NCBI RefSeq assembly: GCF_021347895.1
Contig: NC_067121.1
Location: 15,201,962-15,265,961 of the forward strand
Direction: 5' to 3'
DNA: 64,000 bases
DNA from: Acanthochromis polyacanthus
Lineage: Eukaryota; Chordata; Actinopteri; Pomacentridae
Shown here: positions 45,801-58,089 of the stretch, in pieces
How the letters are laid out: every line of letters starts with the position of its first letter
Position numbering within the stretch: position 1 is the first letter of the stretch
Position numbers and translations under genes: made by a program
Notes under the pieces: model-generated
Seen by the model: the letters and a program-made list of their open reading frames with translations, nothing else
Databases searched by the model: none
Told to the model about the DNA's origin: nothing

Positions 45801-48800
45801 CATTGGTGCAGACTTCAATGGACATGTTGGTGTAGGAAACAGAGATGATGAGGAGGTCATGGGCAGGTTTGGTATCCAGGAGAGGAACGCAGAAGGACAG
45901 ATGGTGGTTGACTTTGCAAAAAGGATGGAAATGGCTGTAGTGAATACTTTCTTCCAGAAGAGGCAGGAACATAGGGTGACTTATAAGAGTGGAGGTAGGA
46001 GCACACAGGTAGACTACATCTTGTGTAGACGGTATAATCTCAAGGAGATCAGTGACTGCAAAGTAGTGGTAGGTGAGAGTGTAGCCAGACAGCATAGGAT
46101 GGTGGTGTGTAGGATGACCCTGGTGGTGAAGAAGATGAAGAGGACAAAGGCAGAGCAGAGGACCAAATGGTGGAAGCTGAAAAAAGAAGAGTGTTGTATG
46201 ACTTTCAGGAAAGAGTTGAGACAGATTGAGACATTGGTAGCATTTTATTCAAGAAAAGTCAATGAAATAACAAGATGCCTGAAGAAATGCACCAAGAGGA
46301 GGAGGCTGAGACCTTTGCCTTCCAGGCAGAGATCGCTCAGCTGATGTCCCTGATCATCAACACCTTTTATTCCAACAAAGAGATCTTCCTCAGGGAGTTG
46401 ATCTCCAATGCCTCTGATGCTCTGGACAAAATCTGCTATGAAAGTTCGACTGACCCATCCAAGCTGGACAGTGGCAAGGATCTGAAAATTGACATCATCC
46501 TCAGGAGGTGCTTCCAGATGACTGGACAACGACAGCAAATGTGACCAGAGAGACAGGTCGGAGAGTACTTGGTGTGTCATCTGGAAGGAAAGGAGATAAA
46601 GAGACTTGGTGGTGGAATGAGGAGGTGCAGGAGTGGATCCAGAGAAAGAGGTTAGCTAAGAAGAAGTGGGACACTGAGAGGACTGAAGAGAGTAAGACAG
46701 GAGTACAGGGAGATGTAGCATAAGGTAAAAGTAGAGGTGGCAAAGGCCAAACAAGGGGCTTACGATGACTTAGGGGTGGGCGATATAAACGATATACGGT
46801 AGAGACGATAGAAATTTGGCCCACGATAGAGATTTTAACCATACCGGCCTATCGCGGTAGCGCATTTTAATGACATCATGACAGTGTGACTACAAAAGCA
46901 TGGCAGCTGTTGCAGACATGGAGCTAACGGAGGAGGAGGGGCTAGTGAAGAAGAACGGTGCTACTTCGGTTATATGGAACTGGTTTGGATTTAAGGTGTC
47001 AGATTCATCTTTAATAAGCAATTAATCCTACAGCAGTATGGTTTCATGCCAAGAAAGAATACAACAGATGCAATATTTGCTTTGAGGATGTTGATAGAGA
47101 AGTACAGAGAAGGTCAGAAGGAGCTGCATTGTGTCTTTGTAGATCTGGAGAAAGCTTATGGCAGGGTGCCCAGAGAGGAACTGTGGTTTTGTATGAGGAA
47201 GTCTGGAGTGGCAGAGAAGTATGTTAGAGTGGTGCAGGACATGTATGAGGACTGTAAGAAAGTGGTGAGGTGTGCTGTAGGTGTGACAGAGGAGTTCAAG
47301 GTGGAGGTGGGACTACATCAGGGATCAGCTCTGAGCCCCTTCTTGTTTGCTATGGTGATGGACAGGATGACAGACGAGGTTAGACGGGAGTCTCCATGGA
47401 CTATGATGTTTGCAGATGACATTGTGATCTGTAGTGAGAGCAGGGAACAGGTGGAGGAGAAGCTAGAGGCGTGGAGGTTTGCCCTGGAAAGGAGACGAAT
47501 GAAGGTTAGCCGCAGCAAGACGGAGTATCTGTGTGTGAATGAGAGGGACCCAAGTGGAAGAGTGAGGTTACAGGGAGAAGAGATCAAGAAGGTGGATGAT
47601 TTTAAGTACTTAGGGTCAACAGTCCAGAGCAATGGGGAGTGTGGAAAAGAGGTGAAGAAGCATGTACAGGCAGGCTGAAACAGCTGGAGAAAAGTGTCAG
47701 GTGTGATGTGTGATAGAAGAGTTTCAGCTAAAATGAAAGGAAAGGTTTACAAACTGTGGTGAGACCAGCCATGTTGTTTGGTCTGGAGACAGTGTCCCTA
47801 AGGAAAAGACAGGAGGCAGAGCTGGAGGTAGCAGAACTGAAGATGCTGAGGTTCTCTTTGGGAGTGACCAGGATGGATAGGATCAGGAATGAGTACATCA
47901 GAGGGACAGCACATGTTAGAGGCTTTGAAGATAAAGTCAGAGAGGCCAGACTGAGATGGTTCGGACATGTCCAGAGGAGAGAGAGTGAATATATTGGTAG
48001 AAGGATGGTGAGTTTCCCACTGCCAGGCAGGAGGCCTAGAGGAAAACCAAAAAGGAGGTTTATGGATGTGGTTAAAGAGGACATGAAGGTAGTTGGTGTG
48101 AGAGAAGAGGATGCATAAGACAAGGTTAGATGGAGGCAATTGATTCGCTGTGGCGACCCCTGAAGGGAAAAGCCGAAAGGAAAAGAAGAAGACACAGCCG
48201 CTCAGTGCGAGTCTATGACGCTGAGTAAACATCACGTGACCTAAAGCAAGGCAACCTATTGGTTGTTTGTTTCTTCTCCTGCAGTTCTGGTTGCGTAAAA
48301 CCTACACTGGCTCATTACTGCCACACCTGGTCACCGCGATTACAGGCTGGCTTAAAATATGCACAAAACATGCTGCTTGCGGTAAAAATAGACTTATTAA
48401 CCAACTAATCGATGACCAAAATAGCTGACAACTATTTTAATAATCGATTAAATCGATTAGTTGTTTCAGCTGTAATTCACATACATAAAAAAGTAAGTGA
48501 TCATTTTATCCGTCATGATGTTGATCATATTTCACCTTTCATACATAGGATATGTACTGCTTCAACTTGATAAAGTGACGGCATTCTCTCATTTAGACAT
48601 GCTGAAGCATTTCAGAATTTTATGTTTATGCTCCTTACTGCTTCATTCAGACAAACCCACCACAGTGAGGGAGACAGCCAAAATTGTACAGAGTGCCAAG
48701 TGACAAAATGCATTAGGATACACTCAGAGCACTAAATGTAAATCCACTGCATGAAAAACAGTTTAACTGTAGCTTATAAACTGTGACTCTGTGTGTAACA

Positions 48801-51800
48801 GCTCACCTGTCTGATGTGGAAAGTACACAGTGTAATATCCTGACTGATTGTCATTGATAATTTAGAATCATGCATAATTAATGCAGTTATCTCACTAGTC
48901 TACTGTGCAAATGTGCATAGCCCTCTTGTTTTGGAGACCCCCATGTTGATCTGGTTAGACTGCAGTTGCAGTTTTTAAGGGGGGAGTACACCTTATTTCA
49001 CAGGTTCGCAAAGCCATTATATTGTATAGGCTCTTAACAATGTTTGATATGACCCAATTTAACATGCTATACATCATTTTAAAGCTTATGAGTTGCAAAT
49101 TATCATTTTAACAGTTAGAAGTTACATGCAGTGATCCCTGGGGACAAAATCTTGTCATAAACATGCCAATACACATTTCCCGGTGACCCATCTTTAGATG
49201 CTATCTACTCAGAGTCCATCAATTTTGGGTTAATGACTATACCTACTGTAAAACAAATAATGGGTGCTTTGGGGATAACTCTTTTTCTTATTGCCACAGC
49301 AACCATTTCAATATAAATAACTCTTTACCCCAGAATGAAAATGGTCCTAAGTGGTCAGATTATAAAGTATTTAAAAAAAGCATCCATTATTTTAAGAAGT
49401 ACTGTCTTAAGAACAATCTATGAAAAAATCTGCATGATTGCTTAAATAGTTTAAAAGTTATTAGGTTTTATGTAACGCCTGTCCCAAAAAAATACAGATT
49501 TTGAGAAAATAGGAGATAAAGATTGTGAACCATGCACAAGTACTTGCCAAGCTGTTGTATGTCACTAACTAAACATTTCTTTGATACCTAATGAACAGTT
49601 TAGGCACTTAATTTTTTTTTTTTAGGCCTATAAGGTGTACTCCCCCCTTAAGTAAAATGTACTTCAGACATTAAGCCGATATTATTAGACGCCACCAGAT
49701 GAATGTTTTGACCGCTGATCACGCCAATAAAATAATGTGAGGATGATTATGATGCACTCAAATGTTTTGTGACAGCCATATATGCTGCTGTACTACATAA
49801 GCTGTAGGGCCTGTGATAATACTCCAATGTGTACATATTACTGATATATCTCAAAACATCTTACTTTTCATGGTGGTATCCATCAGGTTACTATCTGCCA
49901 CTCCAAAGGTGTAGCCCCTTAGAGGCCCTCCCTGAATTGTACTCTCATCTATAGGAAGGTTTGGGTCTCTTATCCTCAAGAAGAGCAGGTTCTGCAGAGT
50001 TTCCACTGCAAAGAAAACAAGGAAAACACATTCCTAATCTCCTTCTTAAAAGATAATATCAGTGCTCTCTGTCATGATGTAAGGGTTTCACAGTTTTCAC
50101 TACAAGACTACCTGTCACATCAGTCCAATCCCAACAAAAATAAGTAACTAGAAATCATAAAGTACAAACTGGTGTTGCTTCTGCCCTCACCCTCATTGAT
50201 GGCTCCATTCAGCAGTGTCTCTCCCTGCTGGAGGTCAGCTACATCTCCTCGGAGCAGCAGCCCTTTGTGGGGGATCTCCTGGGATGTCACATCTTCATAG
50301 AGAGCAGCAAAGATCTGCTGCTTTTCTGTCAGACTTTGTATTATCAGTTGATCCTTTGCCTTTAGACTGTCTAAAGAGCAATATCATAAAATAACCTGTT
50401 TATCTGGTAAACGCAGTGGAACTGCAGAAAGAAAACAACATTTATTATTATTTTACTCTGTACAAGTAAATAGGAACAGTGTGAATCCCACCTTATATGC
50501 CAAAGAAAAAGAATGTTCTTATATTTTGGTCATATGTTTTTTCAAACAGCTGGGATAGGCTCCAGTCCCCCCCACCCCCACCCCCACCCCGCGACCTTAG
50601 TGAGGATAAAGCGGTGTATAGAGAATGGAGAATGAATAGTCTCTGTGGTGATTTTTTTTCTCCCAGACACTGAGTGCTCTAGGCTTCAGGTTGACTCATC
50701 GATTGGGTGGTCGATATGCTGCCTTTCAAGTTACTGCTCAGTCCCTAGTTATCATTTCAGCATAAATTAACTAGTTGTAAGTTATTAAATATGTTACAAA
50801 CACTGGCTATTTGTTTTTATTCAAAATTTGTTTAGGCTGATAAGGGTAGCAGGTGGAGTGCACTGTGACCAACTTAGTTCATTTGGAGATAACATGCAGA
50901 TTTAGTTTTTCCTTGAAGGCAATTAGGTCAGGTCATTGGTGACAGAGTGTGGACTATTTCAGTCACGTCAAGAGGTTGATTACAGCCCTACGAACATTGT
51001 GAAATAACATTCAGAAATGTTCAAAGAAAAGGAGCAGAGTGCAAATCCAACCCCAACTGAGAAATGGCATAGAACAAAAAGCACACGAGGAAAAGAAGAG
51101 GTAATCTACAAACTGAAACTAGCAAGCTCTCAAACTATGTAATGATGCAACATTTCCAGACTTACAAGATCTTTGTCATGCTGCCTTTTATGAAGATCTG
51201 AGCTAAGATATAGTCAGGTTTTTGGCTGACCCAGTTCGGCAAAATGGTGTGATAATGTTACACAAGTGAGCGGTTTGCTAAGCACACGTAGAAAGACAAT
51301 TTGTGCACCACACTGACCTTTCTTTTGTTGTTCAAGAAAGCCTTACTGATCAGCTTGGCACACTGGCCTGGTGTTCTCTGTGATTCAGTAAGTGGCCAAT
51401 AATCTTGGCTATCTTACCTTGAACATATTGCAGTCTAGCGAGAAGATCGTGGTACACCTCCTCTTCGCGATGGCTGAATAACACAAACATCTTACTCAGT
51501 TTAGTCTTTTAAGTAATATTCTGAAGAAAAAAATATTTTAAAAATGGCCTGTTTTTCTAAATCCACATGACAATGCTCTTTTGTGATTCAATCTGACAAG
51601 AGGTGACATATCGCGTGAAATGTAAAAAAAATGTGTTAGCTGGTTCTCAATCAGCCTGTTCAATGTCTAGGTCAATGGAACAACCAGTCCTGATAAGAAT
51701 GCCATGAAATGTGGCCTTTCATTTTATTAATTCCCTTGACTCCCTGAGATTTCAGTGAAAAGGTGTCTTAAATACAGATGATCATATTTATAGAATTTTC

Positions 51801-54800
51801 TTTCAGAAATCTCAACTGCAACAGGCACATTTTTATGAAAGTTTGGGCTAATCTTTGTCTCAATGGGAAGGAATTTTTTCTTTTGAAATGTCAGTGAGAT
51901 TTTTATTTGCATCACTTTATTTTTATTTGCATCACTTTCAAGCCCAAATGTCAGCTGTGCACATGCAGCACATCTTATATGTGCTGCATGTGCACAGTTA
52001 TGCTGATCCTATTTCAGTTATGTTCGATTCTTTGACTATCAGGTATCCATGCTGCTATTAAATGCCGTTGCAACTGCTCTATTTAACACTAATATTTCTT
52101 CCTCGAAACACTGAGCTTACCACTCCACAGCTTCTCGTATGAGGGTCGTCCAAGTGACACGTTCCTCTTTGGAGCCTGTTTGGATCTGGTACATCTCTGG
52201 CATGCTGGAGGTACATGCACAGAGGAGGTACATGGCTTTTTCATCCTGGGCCACTTCCCTAACTATCAGTCCTTGAAGGGAGATCACTGATGGTTTGCTA
52301 TCCTGCATGAGCCATAATAATACAGCAGGTTTTATTATGATTGAAATTAATATTGTGATTGGATAATTATATCTTATCATTCAAGATTACAAGATGAACA
52401 AATCGGATAGCTAAGACCCGTGATTGTTTTGCAGTAAAGTGAGAAAAAAATAAACTTTGAATCCACAGATGACACAGTGATACTTATATTGTTCAAGTAC
52501 GGTCTAAGCGGAACTCACCACAGCAGCAAATACAAGCTTCTGATCTTTCTCTTGTAAGAGGAGAAGCACATCTGACAGCAACACAGCATGGATGTCTGCA
52601 GACAGAGAACACTGCTCAGCATCAAAGCAACACAAATACTTGACGTTTTGACCACCAAGATGGATATCAGACATGCGGTTTGTGTGATCGTTTGACACTT
52701 AACCACAAACAGACATGTTTTGATACTGGGTCAGAGAGTATTTTGGCTTTACAAAACCATTTTCCCCAATTTTGAAACTATTAAAAAACACAAAATGGAA
52801 CAAGTGCAAAAGTTGGCGCTGTAATGCTGCAGTAATCCAGTGAGCTGCAGGTCACTTGATGCAACAACCCTCAAAGTTTCATTAAAATCAGAACAATGAA
52901 CACACTCACTTCAGTTTACCTTTTGCCTGACTGCAGTATAAATGCAAGTGGTGTAGATGTTGCGCGACATAGATAACAAATTTAAGAGAAAAATACATTC
53001 TATGCTGACTGCAAATGTGGGATCTGATCTTAACACCTACAGAAGATCTGAGATTGAAGCCTTCAGTTATCAGGCGCCTCTCCTGTGGAACCTGCTCCCA
53101 GTTTGGGCTCGGGAGGCAGATACCCTCTCTATTTTTAAGACCAACGTTCCTTTTTGACAAATCTTATAGTTAGGGCTGACTGGGTGACCCACAGGGGTTC
53201 GGCTTGCGTCTTCATTTGCACAGCTGACTCCCTCTTGGACGTCCCTTCGTTCTGCCCCTAGTCATGCTGCTATAGGCCTAGGCTGCTGGGGGACTTTTCT
53301 TGACGCACTGAGCCCTTCTCTATCTACCTTTACATTTAATATGTATACCGTTATTGCAGTACATTCACTCCGTTTCCCCCTGTGCTATTTCTCCGAGTGT
53401 CCCTGGTCCCAGAGCTGGATGCTTCAGATCTGCGGTCGATGTTCCACCAACTGGTCTAGTCTCCACCATGTCCACTGTGGGATGCAGCTGCTGACCTTCC
53501 TCCAGCCCTCTGCTTCCAACTCCCCTTTTTCCACCAGTCAACTCTGCATCGCCTTCACTATACTTGTTATGCTAACTTACATACTGTTTGAATTTTACTG
53601 CTAGCTATATATGTAGTAGATTTAATGTCAGAGCCGTACATCATAAGAGTAAACTATGAGTCAGTTTTCAATGTTAGCTTATACTTTGTGTCACATATCT
53701 TGTCATACATGTATCCAAATGTGTGTTGTGTTTTCCTTGCTTTCTCACCCCTCCCTCTTCTCCCATCCCTCCCCCTTACCCTCCTCTGTCCTTCTCAACC
53801 CGCCCGGCCAGCAGGCAGATGGGTCCCTCCTATATAGAGCCGGGTTCTGCTCGAGGTTTTTTCCCTGTTAAAAAGGTGTTTTCCTTGCCACCGTCGCCTT
53901 TGGGCTTGCTCTGGGGGTCAGGCATATGGGTTCTGTTAAGCGTCTTGAGATGATTTGACTGTAATTGACGCTATATAAATAAAATTGAATTGAATTGAAT
54001 GTCAACTATATGTGCAGGCATTCGGTTCAAAACTGTGACACTTGTCACAAAGGTAATCTGACCAAGTAGGACCTAGTTATAGTTCACAACATTTACAGTG
54101 CAGCTCCTGTCCGCAGTGAATGCAGCCACATCAGCTGAAAGGATCATGGTAGCAGCAGGCTCAGTAGTGCTTTCTACACATCCCTCTTCCCAGCAATGGT
54201 CCTCCTAGGGAATTCCAAAGTGTTCCTAGACCCCATTATAATATATAATTCCCTCAATAAGTTTACTGGCACCAGAATCTCCTCCCAGTTGGATGTGCCC
54301 AGAAGGAATTCTAAATCAGAAGCCCAAACCATCTCAACTGACTCCCTCTGGATGTACGAGCTCCCCACCCTATCTCTAAGGTTAGCGTAATCCACTCTAT
54401 GGAGGAAATTAATTTTGGCCTGCTTGTATCCACTGTATCCAACCATCCATGACCATAGGTGAGAGATGGAACATAAATCAACAAGAATATTCAGCATACT
54501 AGTCTGGTACAACGCCCATACTTCTGCTGATATTGCCCCACTACATCTGTCCATCTCACACTCCACTTTCCTATCACTCATGAACAAGATCTTGAATACA
54601 TAAAGTCTTGGAAAATCCATACTCCAGTCTTTCTACATTGTTTCTACAAGTTTGAATACTTAGTAAACTGCTCTACATACATATGAGCAATGTGCTAAGC
54701 TACAGACAAACAGTCCCAATGTTGATAAACTGGTCACAAACCTTTCTGTCTACCCGACAACTTCCAGGTTACGGTGCCTTCATGTAGAAGTGTTCTGTTG

Positions 54801-57800
54801 TCTTGGATCAGATCCTCTCTGCGAAACAGCTGGTTGTTCTTCAGCCGGGCCACAGATTTCGACTCCAGACGCTGGCTGATCTCTTTTAGACGAGCTGCTT
54901 TCTCATATTCACTGACCTGAGCATTCACCTGGGAGATGGTGTCTTTAATCAACGCCAGAGCTTCTACCAGAGACTTGTGCTCATGTGTATCAGCTGTAAG
55001 AAGCATGCCGTAAATTAAACCAGGAGCCTTACTAGGCTTGTAAAGTGTCACTATGAAGGCAGCCAATTTGATTTCAGTAATTTTATTTTACTGAGTCAAA
55101 GACTGAAAGTCTGACAAAACTCTTAAACACCTTGTAAAGAAGGAGGCAAGCAATGAGTGGGGAGATTTTACCTTCAGTGTTCTGTATGATCCGCTCCACC
55201 AAAACAGGATATTTTGTGATGCGTTGAGTCACCAACAGGAAACATTCAGAGATTCCCAGCCTTCGCACTATTGGCAGCTGACCTATTTTCTGTTAAAGAA
55301 AGAAGTTCTGATTTTACAAACTTGATCAAACGTATTTGCCTGTTTATTAGGCACACTGCTGTAACACTTACTACTACACCTGCTGTTTTAATTTTGACCA
55401 GACTGGCGTGCTGTTGCATAACTTCTTTGCCCAACTGAACACACTGATTACTTTTCAGTGTCAACATGGTCTGGCTCCGCTCTAAATATCTGAGCTATTA
55501 AGCTCTTATTCTGCACCTCAACCCCTCAGACCAGAAAATCAGCTGGTAATAAAAATACTATAGTCCAGGCTTAATGAAGAGAGCGGAGTGCTTCTACCGT
55601 TTAAGCCCTGGCACTGTGGAACCAGCTTCCCCTGACTATTAAAACATGTCTTTTCTAATGTTTTTAATTACTTCTCCCTTTTGAAAATCCTTTGTAACTC
55701 CAGTATTGAAAGACACGACAAAAATATTATTATTAATATAACTAACTATACTGTAAGGTAGTTGCCATTTTTGTTTCAACAGTTAGTTGGTTTAGGAGAC
55801 TAGTTTTGTTCTTAGGAGCAACAGTGCTTCTATAACCACTGGTATTGGTTGAACATCTTAAATTCTGTAACTGATGCTATAGATATGCACAATCTTTTGC
55901 TAATTCCGGTGCATTTTCTCTGCAGTCCTCACAATAGTTAGAAGAAAATCACTTTCATTTACATAAACTGAGTAGTGAGAGAAGATTACTTACTCTAATA
56001 AGGATCTGCAGCTTCTTGCTGCTCTGCATCTGCTCTTTATAGAAGCTGATGGCCTCACTATGATGGCTGCAAAAAATGCTGTAACATTCCATCATTTGTT
56101 CTCCCAGTGTACCTGAAAACTGACGCACAAAAGAAAACCTTTACATCTCCATAAACTGCAAAATTTAATTGTTACAATGTTACACAGAATTCACTACCAA
56201 ATACTCAAAGTGTTCATTTAAAGAAAAAGGAGGAGAGGGTCACAATCGAGACTGTGGCTTTATGATCCACTTACAGTGCAACGCGCCCCTGCTTTGCTGC
56301 TAAGCATCACATCCTATGATGTCCAAAGCACGCACACGGTGCATGTCATGCAGAAGGAACCAACAGTCATTAAATGAAAAATATGAGAGCAAATGTGACT
56401 AAATTGCTGCATTTCAGGGGAGCTGAATGTAGAACAGTGACACATTCTGATGTGCTGACTTGTCAACTCACAACGCCAAGCATCTAGATGCTGAAGGTCT
56501 GTGGGTTTGCACAGAAAAACCATGGGTGCTGGTGCTTTGACACACAGCATACATCACTGGTGTGTGTTAGGGCCTTGTTGCACTGGAAAATACTTAGTTC
56601 ATACAATGTGTTGTCACTGAAGTTAACCGAGAAATGACAGAATTAGTTGTATCAATGATTGTGTGAATGCCAAATCACCCCACTTGGTAAGCTGTCAGAC
56701 TGTCAGTGGCTTCTGTAGTTTGTCAGATACTAGCCTGTTTATAAGTTAGTCACTTGCTTGTTTTTTATATTTCATATGATGCTAGAAGAGATAAAACATA
56801 TGAGAACAATGTTGAACCTGGCTCCATGTTTCATATACACTGCACATCTAAGGTAAGGAATAAATGTCGTTTAAAATTAGTCATATTACAATGCATTTCA
56901 ATGCCAATCACATGCAAATTGACATAATGAGAAAAATAATAACCACACAGAAATCCACTATAATCTTACAATATACAATCTATGTTCTCATAGCCTGTTC
57001 CACATAATTTGGAAAATTATTGACAGACGTAAAAATGCTTCTCTGGGAATGTGACACCAGTGAAACAGCATCATTCCTCGGCTCATGGAGCACACACACC
57101 CATCTGTGGTTCCTTGTAGAGCGTTTCAGACATAACAACCATTCCTCTGGACACCTGTACACTGTACACTGCACACGCTCAGAGATGAATATGGGTGAAG
57201 ATAGGTGGCTGGAGCAAAGTGGGGCTAAGCAGGAAAAACTGAGGTACACCATAAACATTTTATTTATAATAAAACCGTTATTTTAGATAATAGACAAATC
57301 AAATCTCAAACCGATTCTTGTATTTGTGCCTGTCAGTGTTAACAATATCATGTGTTGGACTGTAATGACAATAGGCACACAGCAATTGAATAAATGCTCA
57401 CAAAAATAAGTTTGCCTGATGTTTTTTTTAAAACAATGAAATGTAAAAGGTTGACTTTTAAAATTCTGCCTTAATTTTATTCTTTACAGCTGACTTGCTA
57501 GTAATGTTTGCAGGCAAAACTTCATGTAAGACTGTTTGTGGTAGACCTCTGTGTAGTACTGTAAACATGGCATTCAGGGAGAGTTGTAAAGAGTAAACTG
57601 TGTGCAGGCCAAACACAAGCTTAATTGTTGTCAAAAGCAGTAAGCTTTTGACAAGAAGCTAAAGTTAAACTGTACATTTACCCTATGAACTCCTAAACCT
57701 GCCCACAGGCTTGAAGAGCATTTCATTTTAAAAACCAGCAATGACAACCAAGACAAAAACATGAATCCAATAGTGACTAATCTGCAACCAACAGTCAAGT

Positions 57801-58040
57801 GACAAAGCATAAAGTCCACTCAATACTGACACGGAGCAGATAGGAGGCAGGTATGGAAACAAAATTAAAATGCAAGTATTAAAGTGTTTATATATTTTTT
57901 AGAACACAGAAAAAAAATGTTGTACACATCAATTCCATGTTTTGTTTCTTTGTTTTTTTTTTCAGTTTTTGAAAATGAAAAGAGAAATTCAACCTTTGTT
58001 TGGGACGGTGTTGAAACACCTGTTGGGTGAATTTAAAATC

Positions 58041-58089
<49 letters not shown>

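Larger units (their letters stand above)
45020..48191 (+). mobile_element. RTE-type LINE (endonuclease + RT), chimeric and dead
   Basis: A plus-strand non-LTR element inserted in the hAT. The 5' leader (to about 45410) is followed by an AP-endonuclease, then RT and a C-terminal basic region ending GGCGACCCCTGAAGGGAAAA and a GAA-rich tail. Two stretches of foreign sequence replace internal coding regions (about 46230-46500 and 46772-47012), so the endonuclease and the RT palm are no longer in one frame. The family resembles RTE elements known from 'craniofacial development protein 2-like' annotations. Confidence 0.85.
44091..48474 (-). mobile_element. hAT transposon in arhgef18 intron, split by a LINE
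   Basis: A perfect 8-bp duplication ATTCACAT flanks the element (44083-44090; 48475-48482). Ends are TAGGGCTGCAACTAAT and the complement of TACAGCTGAAACAAC, with subterminal AATCGATTAATCG-type palindromes on both sides. The left part carries the transposase C-terminus on the minus strand. From about 45020 to 48191 an RTE-type LINE has inserted, removing or displacing the rest of the transposase. Confidence 0.85.

Noticed and set aside
46276..46500. A functional HSP90 gene or exon
   Set aside because: Only about 75 codons are present, both sides are LINE sequence, and most of the ATPase domain is missing.
57020..57286. Plus- and minus-strand frames of about 90 codons in a DH-domain intron
   Set aside because: No splice signals in a consistent phase with arhgef18 and no recognised domain.
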